Assembly (NCBI GenBank): GCA_023702235.1
Contig: JAMQCR010000002.1
Location: 558,001-622,000, forward strand
Direction of reading: 5' to 3'
DNA length: 64,000 nucleotides
Origin: Neobacillus pocheonensis
GTDB lineage: Bacteria > Bacillota > Bacilli > Bacillales > Cytobacillaceae
The position numbers and the translations under genes were made by a program. Below, one piece after another: positions 38,201 through 47,475 of the stretch; the stretch's first letter is position 1, and every line of letters starts with the position of its first letter. Under the pieces are notes generated by a model. The model saw only the letters and a list, made by a program, of their open reading frames with translations, had not been told where the DNA came from and made no database searches.

Positions 38201-38701
38201 ATGGAAAATAATCGCGCAAAGAAAATGTACGATTACCACGTTGGGGCTAACCAAAAAGTGATCCAACACTTGAAGCAACTACCTGATAGGATTTATAACG
38301 AAACAATTAATAGTGTTTTCTCATCGATCTCGGATGTGCTGATTCACCTGTATGCAACAGACATTACTTGGTTGGAGACGATGAAAGGAAGTAGCTTCCA
38401 CGATACTGTTAGTGAAGTTGAGCGGCGAAAGTCTGAAGCATTAGGAGCGTCTATAGATGAACTTGAAGTGTTATATGATTCGCTTTCAAAGGAATTTTAC
38501 AGCTTTTTTACAGAGCAGCAGGATCCAGAACGAATCATCATTACAGAGCACCCTCAATATGGTCGCAGTGAGTTCATACTTGCCGATCTCATTCACCATG
38601 TAGTGAATCATGGAACCTACCATCGCGGAAATGTGACAGCGATGCTGCGTCAACAAGGTGAACAAGGCGTACCTACAGATTATGTATATTTTCTTTTTTG
38701 A
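38201..38701 (+). CDS. DinB-family protein
   Basis: 166 residues, complete. Four-helix DinB fold with the metal-binding histidine positions visible in VLIHLYATDITWLE and LIHHVVNHGTYHRGNVTAML. DinB proteins include thiol-dependent (bacillithiol) transferases and damage-induced proteins; the exact activity cannot be told. Ribosome site GGAGTGAG. Confidence 0.9.
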   Translation: MENNRAKKMYDYHVGANQKVIQHLKQLPDRIYNETINSVFSSISDVLIHLYATDITWLETMKGSSFHDTVSEVERRKSEALGASIDELEVLYDSLSKEFYSFFTEQQDPERIIITEHPQYGRSEFILADLIHHVVNHGTYHRGNVTAMLRQQGEQGVPTDYVYFLF

Positions 38702-38756
38702 ATATTAGGTTTTGTGATTATGCCAGAAAAGGGCGCTTTTATGGTGTAACAAAAAA

Positions 38757-38836
38757 GCCCAATTTCTCAATTTTAATGCTGAGAAGTTGGGCTCATTACT
38801 TAACATTGTAAATCCGCATTTATCTTGACTATGAAA
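38757..38836. repeat. Tn3-type transposon right end: hairpin plus degraded terminal repeat
   Basis: The hairpin GCCCAATTTCTCA/TGAGAAGTTGGGC (38757-38792) corresponds to the one at 1108. CTTAACATTGTAAATCCGCA, from 38799, corresponds to the inner half of the 38-base repeat at 1161. The outer half is degraded or merged with the miniature element that follows. Confidence 0.6.
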
Positions 38837-39220
38837 ATCGGGAGTATTTAAAGTATTCAAAGAAGAAAAATTGAGTGAAAAACTACTTTGAATACTTTAA
38901 ATCTTAACTCAGTAACCATTGTATTTAACGTATTCAATGTAGTGATGTCTTGGCACTGAGAAGACAGCCGATAACTTTGCCTAGATAAAAACGGTACCAT
39001 TCCTTACATTGTTCCAAGAAGAACAAGGCTTCTTTACTTTTAGAACGCCTTAAGGCGTTTTAGTTTGCCTTCAAGGCAACAAACCTTTGTAGAATTTGAT
39101 GTTGCGAGGCACGTTGTCTGGAAGAATACGTTGTTTACATGACTTCAATGAATAAACCATTGATAAACAAAGGTTTTCTATATATGAGTTAAGATAAATG
39201 CAGTTTCCTGACGATACCCA
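38815..39220. mobile_element. Tn3-derived miniature element, second copy, inverted relative to 24102-24508
   Basis: Long stretches match the reverse complement of 24102-24508, for example GAGTATTTAAAGTATTC near the left, CTTTTAGAACGCCTT in the middle and CAACAAAC..GTAGAATTTGAT. The right end TTTCCTGACGATACCCA is a Tn3-type outer end. No gene inside. Confidence 0.68.
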
Positions 39221-39402
39221 AATATTAAAAAACATAGTCATTAGGTTGTCGAATCTCTATTAAATTTAGTAAAACAAAAATAAGTGATCATGGGATTGTC
39301 GTATAAATATATACAGTATTTGTTAAATAATTTACTCTTTTAAAGAAATTTTTATTACAATAGACCTAAAGGGTATTAATATGCTAAGGGAGAGAATTCA
39401 TC

Positions 39403-39506
39403 GTGGGTAAGTTAACATTACAAGAGCTAGAATCACACTCGTAGAAACCGTAATTGTAGAAGAAGGGTTAATAAATTTTGCCCTTAATAAATTTATAAAA
39501 AATTAG
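39403..39506 (+). pseudogene. HsdM (type I restriction methylase) relic
   Basis: GTG GGT AAG... reads MGKLTLQELESHS, the usual start of HsdM proteins. A stop follows, and the next frame ends with ETVIVEEGLINFALNKFIKN and TAG at 39504. About 450 codons in between are absent. The assignment rests on the short N-terminal motif. Confidence 0.5.
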
Positions 39507-39520
39507 GTGGAGTTTATTTA

Positions 39521-39800
39521 ATGGCTAATAATAATGAATTACATCAGGCATCAGTGATGCTTCTGTTGATGTTGCGAAACTTATTGCAAATAATTATGTA
39601 ATTGTATGTGACACAAATGTATATTTAGGTTTGTAACGTTTTTCGCCGGATTACGCAAATTTTGCTTTAGACTGTTTGCGGAAAATTCAAGCGCATATAA
39701 TGCTTCCTTATACTGTTAAAGTTGAATATCATAAACACAATCAAGCATTATTCAAACGTCGTCAAGATGTTATTGAATATGATTTAACTTCATTCTTCAT
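39521..39800 (+). pseudogene. PIN-like domain protein (PIN_8/DUF4935 type), N-terminal fragment
   Basis: The ATG at 39521 follows AGGTGG, immediately after the HsdM relic. After one shift, the sequence VIVCDTNVYLGL, RFSPDYANFALDCLRKIQAH and IMLPYTVKVEYHKHNQALFK shows the first acidic residue and the Pro-x-x-Val-x-x-Glu motif of large PIN nucleases, which often sit next to restriction genes. It ends near 39800, where a nitronate monooxygenase fragment on the other strand begins. Confidence 0.6.
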
Positions 39801-39804
39801 TACA

Positions 39805-40039
39805 TTAAACTCGTTAGGAACAAATAGATTAATACCAAAGGGGTTTGATGTTAACTGCTTTATTTCCTTAATTTGTTCTCGCATTTGAATAGGTGTCATA
39901 TAGCCTGCACCAATCGATCATAGACCTCCAGAATTTGAAACCTCAACCACTAATTTCGAAGTGGTTACTCCGCCAGCCATTGGAGCTTGTATATCGGATA
40001 CTCAATTTTCAAAAGTTCTGTCATTTCATTATTTAACAT
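39805..40039 (-). pseudogene. Nitronate monooxygenase, N-terminal fragment
   Basis: MLNNEMTELLKIEYPI, then one base over QAPMAGGVTTSKLVVEVSNSGGL, then SIGAGYMTPIQMREQIKEIK and PFGINLFVPNEF are the FMN-binding N-terminus of nitronate monooxygenases. About 75 of roughly 350 residues remain, with a shift and a stop. It lies downstream of the MFS gene on the same strand, probably once its operon partner. Confidence 0.8.
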
Positions 40040-40064
40040 AATTTCACGCCTCGTAATTCATTTT

Positions 40065-41228
40065 TTACTTACTGATTAATATTCCTTTAGATTTCCTCTC
40101 AAACTGAATTCCATTTAAAAGCATTCCTGCCCCAATTAAAACGATACTAGATGCTCCTATCAAAGCAGTATTAAAATTATGAGTGAATAATGATAAGACT
40201 CCAGCAAGGATTGGTCCTATCAACTGTCCAATAGCATAAATAGCGGTCAGAATGCCAATCGTTCGACTGCTATTAGATGGATTCATTTGTCGTCCCAATG
40301 TTGTAGCAAGTGTAGTGATACCCATAAACGTGGCTCCAAATAATAAAGCACTTATGATAAAACTAGTTTTCGAAATCCAAAAGGCTGGCATAGCAATACC
40401 CAAGGATTGCAGAGCCATTGCAAGCACTAAGGATTTAACGTATCCCCATTTTTTAGCTAGTAAAGACCAGATGAGACAGGATGGAATCGCAGCCAATCCC
40501 ACCATCATCCAAACTAAGGTTGCACCTTTATGAAAGGATGAGGTCTTTTCAGCTATAGATACGATAAACGTTCCTGTAATGATGTAACCCAATCCTTCTA
40601 AACCATACGCAATAATCAACCATATAAGCCATTTAGTCGGTGGAACCTGAGCAAAAATTTCTTGTTTATTTTTCATCTCAACAACGTTTGAGGTTTCATC
40701 GAACCAGATCCATACGAAGAAAGCAAGGACGCCACTGACAATAGCTAGTCCTATCCATTGATTTAAATTTGGAATAATTAAACTAGATAAAAAGATTCCC
40801 AATCCTACTCCTCCATATAATAAGCCAGACCAACTGGTTTTACTTATGGCAGCAAGTTTATCTAACACAATACCAGAGGCTAAGACCAACACAAAAGCAC
40901 TGGAAACCCCCGATAGAAATCGAAGTACATACCAAAGTAAATTAGAATATGTTAGACCCATTAGGGCAGTGGTTAAGATACTGATCATTAGACTTATTCT
41001 TAACGAAATTACTCTATACTTCTTCAAAGGTATGGCACCTGCTAAAATTGCTCCAAGCAAATATCCAGCGTAATTACTTGATGCTATATATCCAGCAACT
41101 GTATTTGAAAAAGAAAGATCTTTTTGCATAAGCGGAAGAATGGGAGTATACGCAAATCTTCCAATCCCCATTGCAATGATTAAAGATAATATTCCACCTA
41201 TTAAAAAAAGAAAAGATTGCTTCTTCAA
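40065..41228 (-). CDS. MFS transporter, YbfB/YjiJ-like
   Basis: 387 residues with twelve predicted membrane segments. The N-terminal GIGRFAYTPILPLMQKDLSFSNT with the early motif AGYLLGAILAG is typical of YbfB/YjiJ-type major facilitator proteins. It is divergent from a LysR gene and upstream of the nitronate monooxygenase fragment, which suggests export or import of a small organic acid or nitro compound. The substrate is unknown. Intact. Confidence 0.87.
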   Translation of the reverse strand: MKKQSFLFLIGGILSLIIAMGIGRFAYTPILPLMQKDLSFSNTVAGYIASSNYAGYLLGAILAGAIPLKKYRVISLRISLMISILTTALMGLTYSNLLWYVLRFLSGVSSAFVLVLASGIVLDKLAAISKTSWSGLLYGGVGLGIFLSSLIIPNLNQWIGLAIVSGVLAFFVWIWFDETSNVVEMKNKQEIFAQVPPTKWLIWLIIAYGLEGLGYIITGTFIVSIAEKTSSFHKGATLVWMMVGLAAIPSCLIWSLLAKKWGYVKSLVLAMALQSLGIAMPAFWISKTSFIISALLFGATFMGITTLATTLGRQMNPSNSSRTIGILTAIYAIGQLIGPILAGVLSLFTHNFNTALIGASSIVLIGAGMLLNGIQFERKSKGILISK

Positions 41229-41263
41229 ATTAAAACCCCCAATAAAATGATTATATTTAAATG

Positions 41264-41281
41264 ATATCTTTATTTTGATAT
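41264..41281. promoter_or_regulatory. Inverted repeat in the MFS/LysR divergent region
   Basis: ATATC, eight bases, GATAT, with further ATATTGATAT-like sequence next to it. A likely LysR site between the two divergent start codons. Confidence 0.4.
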
Positions 41282-41354
41282 ATTGAATAATACATAATAT
41301 TGATATTTGCTATCAGTTTATTAGATGGCAAAAGAATAGAGGGGGAGGATTTTT

Positions 41355-42215
41355 ATGGATTTGCATACATTAAAAATTTTCCAGACTGTTGCAAATGTGG
41401 GGAGTATTTCACAAGCAGCAAGAGAACTTCAATATGCGCAGTCTAATATAACGATGAAAATACAGCAGTTGGAATCGGATCTTCAAACCACCTTATTTTA
41501 TAGACATAATCGTGGCACTGCTTTAACTGCCAAAGGAAGCATGTTGCTAACATATACTGAAAAAATATTCGATCTTATAGAAGAAACTAAAAATGTGATG
41601 ACTGATGATCAAACACCAAGAGGTCCGTTAATTATTGGTTCAATGGAAACAACCGCAGCAGTTCGTTTACCAGTCCTATTTTCAAAGTATCATAAAGACT
41701 TTCCAGAGGTTGATTTAACTTTAAAAACAGGCTCTACTGAACAAAATATTCAAGCAGTTCTTCAGTATGAACTTGATGGAGCATTTGTGGCTGGACCTAT
41801 AAATCACCCTGATCTCATTCAGAAAGAAGTATTCGAAGAGGAACTAGTTCTCATAACAGATACAGTTCATCCTCCAATATCTTCTATCATCGATATTCGA
41901 ACAAGGACGGTGCTTGTATTTCATACAGGATGTGCTTATCGGGAAAAGCTTGAACAATGGTTACACCAAGAGAAGATTATACCCAATAAGATAATGGAAT
42001 TTGGCACTATGGATGGGATCATCGGTTGTGTATCTGCGGGTCTAGGTATAAGTATGCTTCCTTACAGTGTCATTGCAAAACATATACAAGAAGGAACTCT
42101 TAGACAGCATTCATTACCGAATCCTTATGGAAAAGTCAAAACAATGTTCATTTATCGAAAAGAAAAGTATTTACCAACTTCTTTATTAAAATTTATTGAT
42201 ATGTTAAGTGATTAG
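41355..42215 (+). CDS. LysR-family regulator of the divergent MFS gene
   Basis: 286 residues, complete. Helix-turn-helix at residues about 3-60 (TLKIFQTVANVGSISQAARELQYAQSNITMKIQQLE), effector domain after it (GPLIIGSMETTAAVRLPVLF). GGGGGAGG precedes the ATG. It is probably the activator or repressor of the transporter at 40065. Confidence 0.88.
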   Translation: MDLHTLKIFQTVANVGSISQAARELQYAQSNITMKIQQLESDLQTTLFYRHNRGTALTAKGSMLLTYTEKIFDLIEETKNVMTDDQTPRGPLIIGSMETTAAVRLPVLFSKYHKDFPEVDLTLKTGSTEQNIQAVLQYELDGAFVAGPINHPDLIQKEVFEEELVLITDTVHPPISSIIDIRTRTVLVFHTGCAYREKLEQWLHQEKIIPNKIMEFGTMDGIIGCVSAGLGISMLPYSVIAKHIQEGTLRQHSLPNPYGKVKTMFIYRKEKYLPTSLLKFIDMLSD

Positions 42216-42380
42216 GTGGGATTGTAAGGGTAAAAGCAGCATCCCTTTTTGAAGTGCTAGCGGTTCAGGTTATTTCAAGTAGTAAAAGAAAGTAACTGAT
42301 GATCATGTTTGAAAAATGGTACTTGAAAGAACAAGAATGATAAAATATAACAGAATTCATTGAAGAGAAGAGTGAAAGTA

Positions 42381-43178
42381 ATGAGAATTGGTTTTTTTGA
42401 TTCTGGTATAGGTGGAATAACTGTACTTCATCAAGCATTGAAGTACCTACCGAATGAAGATTATATCTTTTATGCAGACACCTTCCACGTTCCATATGGA
42501 GAAAAATCAAAGGAAGAGGTAAGGGAATATATTTTTAATGCAGTTGACTTTATTGCTAATCAGGGTGTAAAGGCATTAGTCATTGCTTGTAATACTGCAA
42601 CCAGTATCGCAGTGAAAGACCTTCGCAAAAAGTATGATTTCCCCGTTTTAGGCATTGAACCAGCCGTAAAACCAGCAGTTCATTACTGTGAAGGAAAACA
42701 AAAAAAGGTATTAGTATTGGCGACTAATTTGACTCTTAAAGAGGAAAAGTTCCATAATCTTGTGAAAAGTATAGACCATCACGATATTGTTGAAAGTTTA
42801 CCCCTTCCTGGTCTTGTAGAATTCGCCGAGAATTTTGAATTTAGAGAAGAGATAGTTGTACCATATTTAAGAGAAAAACTAGGCTCTTTGGATTTAGAGC
42901 AGTACGGAACTATCGTTCTTGGATGCACTCATTTCCCATATTTTGAAAATAGTATAAAGAAGCTATTTCCTGAAGAAGTCGACATTATTTCTGGAAGTAT
43001 TGGAACTGCTAAAAACTTAAGTCGAATTCTTAAAGCTCGGAATCAAATTAACGATGGAACAGGAGATATTGTATATTTTAAATCTGGTTATAAAGTAGAA
43101 GATAAAAATTCATTGTCTAATTATAAAAGGTTACTTGTAATGTTAGATGAACTTCAGCTTTTGTCACCTAAACTTTGA
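42381..43178 (+). CDS. racE: Glutamate racemase
   Basis: 265 residues from the ATG at 42381; an in-frame TTG at 42360 is less likely. It makes D-glutamate for peptidoglycan (or poly-glutamate). The two catalytic cysteines are in ALVIACNTATSIAV and IVLGCTHFPYF, with FFDSGIGGITVL at the N-terminus. Complete. It stands alone, which in Bacillus fits a second, accessory racemase as well as the main one. Confidence 0.9.
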   Translation: MRIGFFDSGIGGITVLHQALKYLPNEDYIFYADTFHVPYGEKSKEEVREYIFNAVDFIANQGVKALVIACNTATSIAVKDLRKKYDFPVLGIEPAVKPAVHYCEGKQKKVLVLATNLTLKEEKFHNLVKSIDHHDIVESLPLPGLVEFAENFEFREEIVVPYLREKLGSLDLEQYGTIVLGCTHFPYFENSIKKLFPEEVDIISGSIGTAKNLSRILKARNQINDGTGDIVYFKSGYKVEDKNSLSNYKRLLVMLDELQLLSPKL

Positions 43179-43483
43179 AAGATAAGTGCTTCAACAACGG
43201 GTGCCTAAATCAATACAGTAAGGCTGTTACGACAGTCGTTTTCTTATGGAGCAAACGGGTAGTATTGCCCTATAAGACTTCTTGAAATGACCTTAAAGTG
43301 TGCTTTAAAGAAAAAAACAAAAGTCGACAAATTATGATAACTATAAAGTATAATATGGAATAATTACTAATATAATTCAGTTCTTTCTTAAAGTATAGAT
43401 GTTCGTATGGAACAGTCATAAACATAATGAACATATTTATCGTCCTTATTCAGATATAGAACAGAATAAGAAAGGTAACGAAG
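43179..43483. other. Intergenic region upstream of the kinase
   Basis: Contains CTTCAACAACGGGTGCCT (43186-43204), a possible remnant of the interspersed hairpin repeat family. No gene was recognised. Confidence 0.35.
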
Positions 43484-44734
43484 ATGAGTATAATAAAGGA
43501 TTTTTTGCTGCAACTAACGCTTATGGTAATACCCATATTTATTTACTTTACATTTATTAAGGAGAGGGTTAAGAGTGATAAAAATAGAAACGTAATAATG
43601 TCCATTTTGTGGGGAATATCAATTTTATTTTGCATGTCCTTTCCAGTGAGTTTTGGTCAAAATGGTCGTTTGGAATTAAGAATTATTCCTCTATTATTTG
43701 GGAGTTTATACGGCGGATTTTGGTCAGGCATCTTCCTATCAGCCCTTATCATACTTTATCGACTTTATTTTGGAATCAGTTTAGGATTTTATAATACTGT
43801 TCTTGTCTTATTATTTTCTCTGCCTGTTATATTGTTTTTTCAAAAATCGTTTGCAAGTTCGAAAAAAGATAAAAGGGTTAAAATTGCAGTTGGTCTTTCC
43901 TTTTACTACTGTCTCATCGGACTTACTTTTTTTGGTATTCTTAGAGGTTTTTCCATAGATTATCTTAAAGTACAGATTATTCATCTTATCTTTGTAGTAG
44001 TAGTTACTTGGTTCTTCACTATGTTAAATGAAACGATCAGGGAGATTCACCAGTTACGATTAGAGATGCAAAACTCGGAGAAATTACGAGTTATAAGTGA
44101 GTTAACAAGTGTTTTCGCTCATGAAATTAGAAATCCGATGCAAGTTACTCGTGGCTTTCTGCAACTTCTAAACGATCCTGATTTGCCTAAAAACAAGAAG
44201 GAATATATCCAAATATCCATTGAAGAATTAGATCGTGCGAATGAAATTATTAATGATTTTTTATCTTTTGGAAAACCCTTAATAAATAACAACGAAAGAA
44301 TCGACGTAGCTTATCAGTTACAACGTGTAGTCAATATCATTCAAGGTTACAGCCTGAACCATAAGGTTGAGATTAAAACTGATATTCTTGATAACTGTTG
44401 GATTTATGGTAATCCTCAAAAATTGAACCAGTCTTTGATTAATATTTTGAAAAATGCCATAGAGTCTATGCCGAATGGTGGAATTGTTTGGATTACCTGT
44501 ACGTCAACTGAGGATAGATATATAAAGATTAACATTAAGGACCAAGGAATTGGTATGACAAAAAAGCAAATTGTTAGGCTTGGATCTCCGTTTTATTCTT
44601 TAAAGGAACGGGGGACAGGTCTAGGGATGATGGTAAGTTTTCAAATTGTCCGTTCTTTCAAAGGTAAAATACAAGTGCATAGTGAAAAGGATATGGGGAC
44701 AGAATTTATTATTCTTTTACCCCAGATAACCTAA
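43484..44734 (+). CDS. Sensor histidine kinase, KinB-like (sporulation type)
   Basis: 416 residues. The N-terminal half has about six membrane segments of the 5TM-LYT type (LRIIPLLFGSLYGGFWSGIFLSALIILYRLYFG). The kinase core follows: H-box VFAHEIRNPMQVTRGFLQLL, N-box NQSLINILKNAIESM, G-boxes INIKDQGIGM and GTGLGMMVSFQI. Such kinases feed the Spo0 phosphorelay; no response regulator gene is adjacent. AGAAAGG precedes the ATG. Its own terminator now lies behind the group II intron at 48439. Confidence 0.87.
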   Translation: MSIIKDFLLQLTLMVIPIFIYFTFIKERVKSDKNRNVIMSILWGISILFCMSFPVSFGQNGRLELRIIPLLFGSLYGGFWSGIFLSALIILYRLYFGISLGFYNTVLVLLFSLPVILFFQKSFASSKKDKRVKIAVGLSFYYCLIGLTFFGILRGFSIDYLKVQIIHLIFVVVVTWFFTMLNETIREIHQLRLEMQNSEKLRVISELTSVFAHEIRNPMQVTRGFLQLLNDPDLPKNKKEYIQISIEELDRANEIINDFLSFGKPLINNNERIDVAYQLQRVVNIIQGYSLNHKVEIKTDILDNCWIYGNPQKLNQSLINILKNAIESMPNGGIVWITCTSTEDRYIKINIKDQGIGMTKKQIVRLGSPFYSLKERGTGLGMMVSFQIVRSFKGKIQVHSEKDMGTEFIILLPQIT

Positions 44735-44894
44735 AGATTAACGCAATTTTTCTGTTTTTATCGGGTGCTTGTGCGGCGAGCTTAGGTCGTATCATATAGC
44801 GGGTGGGATTCCCGTCGAGTAAGAAATAGCCATTCGCTCGTAGCGAGTCTTGGAGGGCTAGAGGTAACTTTAGTCTTTAAGCGTAGACAGTTAG

Positions 44895-45736
44895 GTGGAG
44901 CAGCCGTCAAGGCTGAGAATCTTATGGAGTGAAAGTCTCCTGTCATCAATTGACCGATTCGGATGACTAGCATATCCAATGCGTAGGGAGGTAACAAACT
45001 ACGTTCTGCTTGGAAGTAAAAGTCACGGCGGCCTATTCTACACAGAGAGAATAAGGTCGGAACAGTCTGTGTGGCGAGCAAACACAGAGGCCAGAAGGAT
45101 TTAACGAATACTGCAATCCCGAAATCTACGCCCCTCAAAGAAACTGTTCGAGGGATGTTTTGCTTAGCGTCGACCTTTGTCTAACGGGGGAAGACCGATG
45201 TCTTACAGGAAGAAACGGTCAAAAGCACTGTAGGAGCAGCCGGGATACGGGTTCTGGCATCTGTGGAAAGATTTTCAGAGATAACGACGGGAAGGTCCTA
45301 CTTCAAATTTGGGAAGGTACTAATCAATGAAGACCTACCATATATGAGGCTGATAGAAAATGGTAGGATGATTTAGGACTGGCGCATGAGGTCGTAGTAG
45401 CGATGAGGGAAGGGTAATGCCTTCTTAAGTGTAAGGAAATTGTACTTCCATCAAGGTAACGCCTGTGATGGAGCGAAGGACCTCTGGGCATTTGGACAGT
45501 CGGAACTTCAAAGACACTGAGCTTTGTTTACTTGTTCATAGACTAGCATACAAGTAAACCAATAGTTGATGGGGGAATATGTGTACCAACATTTAATCCT
45601 GCGGTTATTTGGGAAGGCGAGTATGTGATGAAGTCCAAGGTCAGAACCGGACTCGGGAAATCCGACCGTCCGGGATCGTAGGGGGGCTATAGGAAACGTG
45701 ATTCAATCGAATGCGCGCGTCTATTTTCTACCCGAC
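44895..45736 (+). ncRNA. Inner ORF-less intron-like element 1, in domain 1 of the host intron
   Basis: About 842 bases starting near TGGAGCAGCCGTCAAGGCTG and ending near TTCTACCCGAC. It is related along its whole length to element 2 (47476-48349). The parts AGTGAAAGTCTCC, AACTAGC-like GACTAGCATATCC and GGGAGGTAACAAA have the look of group II intron domain 1. ACCGGACTCGGGAAATCCGA followed by CCGTCCGG near the end could be a variant domain 5. No open frame of note. It splits the host's domain 1 between GACAGTTAGG and AGCAGGCC. The exact ends are uncertain by a few bases. Confidence 0.65.
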
Positions 45737-46120
45737 AGCAGGCCAAAAGCCAAATGGTTGAAGGGATTGAGCTCCATAATGTTAGTAAACCGAGAGGGCT
45801 GATGCCTTAAGCACAGCAGAAAGCTACATTTTATCTTTCGTTAAAGGCAAGAAGGATAAAACCTCTCTGGAGTCAGTGACCTTGGCACGTTATACATTGA
45901 TATGATACGGCAACTCGGGAGACCCTACCGGTCTTTTCCTGTTTTAATAGAAGAGTATGGTCTACAAGTGATAAAAAGCGAGGAAACCAAATGCCGTGTA
46001 GGGAGTCGGATAGCAGCGTAGTACCAATGAAGTTGGGTAATGCCGATGGAGGAAAGGCTAGCTACCAGTTATCACCCTTCCTAGGGACACATTTACTACA
46101 CACAGAGGTAGGTATAATAA

Positions 46121-47449
46121 ATGGAAACAAAACTATTAAGGATAGCAGAATTAGCAAAATCTGATCCTAAAATGAAATTTACATCTCTTGCACATCTATT
46201 AAATAAGGAAGCATTAGTTCAATGTCATCTTGAACTACCCAATAAGAAGGCAACTGGGATTAACGGTACAACTAAAGAGCAATACGGTGAAAGTTTAGAA
46301 GAAAACATAGAGGATTTAGTAAGTAGGCTTAAAAGCAAAAGCTATCGTCCTGTTCCAGTAAGGAGAATGTATATTCCTAAGCTCAATTCAAACAAGAAAA
46401 GACCATTGGGAATACCGGAACATGAAGACAAAATTGTTCAAAGAGGCATTACAAAGATACTAAATACCATATATGAAAATGACTTTCTAGACTGTTCTTT
46501 TGGATTCCGCCCAAATCGTAACTGCCACGATGCTTTGAAAATACTGAACTTTTATATTGAAAAGAGGTCAGTAAATTATGTAGTGGATGTAGATATTCGC
46601 GGATTCTTCGATAACGTTGATCACATATGGATGATGGAGTTCTTAAAACTGCGAATCTCTGACCCTAACTTACTAAGAATAATTGGTAGGTTTCTTAAAG
46701 GTGGATACATGGAGGAAGGTAAGAAATATAATACAGACAAAGGCACACCGCAAGGTGGAGTAATATCTCCGATATTGGCCAATGTATACCTCCACTACGT
46801 ACTCGACGTGTGGTTTGAGAAAAGGGTCAGGAAACAGTGCAAGGGACAAGCATACATAGTGAGATATGCAGATGACTTTGTTTGTTGTTTTCAATCTAAA
46901 AGTGAAGCCCAGCAATTCTTCCATTCTCTAAAGTTGAGATTAAAGAAATTTAATTTAGAAATAGCTGAGGATAAAACCAAAATTATTCCCTTCGGGCGGT
47001 TTGCGGAGCAAAATGCAAATCAACAGGGGAGAAATAAACCAGCAACTTTTGATTTCCTTGGGTTTACTCACTATTGTGGGAAAAGTAAACAAGGGAAATT
47101 TCGAGTAAAACGGAAATCAAGCAGAAAGAAAGTACAAGCTAAATTAAAAGAGACGAAAGAATGGCTGAAGAGTAATAGAAGTAAAGATATTCATTTGATT
47201 ATGGATAGATTTAGACGCTCACTTATAGGTTATTACAACTATTATTGCATTACTGATAATACCCAAAATGTTAACAACTTCAAAGACAAAATCGAAAAGT
47301 TATTGTTTAAATGGCTCAATAGAAGAAGCCAAAGGAAATCATTTAAATGGGATAAATTCAGTCTATTTCTTAATAAATATCCACTGCCATCACCAAGAAT
47401 TAAAGTGAATATATATGATTTAAGAAAAGAGATTAGCTATATTTTGTAA
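46121..47449 (+). CDS. Group II intron reverse transcriptase/maturase
   Basis: 442 residues. Reverse transcriptase blocks: RPLGIPEHEDKIVQRGI, FGFRPNRNCHDAL, VVDVDIRGFFDNVDH (first catalytic Asp), KGTPQGGVISPILANVYLH and the catalytic YADD in IVRYADDFVCCF. Then the maturase X domain (FRRSLIGYYNYYCITDN). No HNH endonuclease domain at the end. AGAGGTAGGTATAATAA lies before the ATG. It should help splicing and target-primed insertion of its host intron, and perhaps of the ORF-less inner elements. Confidence 0.93.
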   Translation: METKLLRIAELAKSDPKMKFTSLAHLLNKEALVQCHLELPNKKATGINGTTKEQYGESLEENIEDLVSRLKSKSYRPVPVRRMYIPKLNSNKKRPLGIPEHEDKIVQRGITKILNTIYENDFLDCSFGFRPNRNCHDALKILNFYIEKRSVNYVVDVDIRGFFDNVDHIWMMEFLKLRISDPNLLRIIGRFLKGGYMEEGKKYNTDKGTPQGGVISPILANVYLHYVLDVWFEKRVRKQCKGQAYIVRYADDFVCCFQSKSEAQQFFHSLKLRLKKFNLEIAEDKTKIIPFGRFAEQNANQQGRNKPATFDFLGFTHYCGKSKQGKFRVKRKSSRKKVQAKLKETKEWLKSNRSKDIHLIMDRFRRSLIGYYNYYCITDNTQNVNNFKDKIEKLLFKWLNRRSQRKSFKWDKFSLFLNKYPLPSPRIKVNIYDLRKEISYIL

Positions 47450-47475
47450 ATGATAACTAGGAGGAGCCGTGTGCG

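Noticed and set aside
44782..45138. A 118-codon minus-strand frame
   Set aside because: It runs antisense across the conserved intron 5' domain; its apparent composition follows from the RNA structure, and it has no ribosome site.
44895..45736. Group I intron or IStron for the inner elements
   Set aside because: CAGAGATAACGACGGG resembles the group I P7 segment CAGAGACTA.ACGG, but no matching partner strand was found, while the 5' and 3' parts look like group II.
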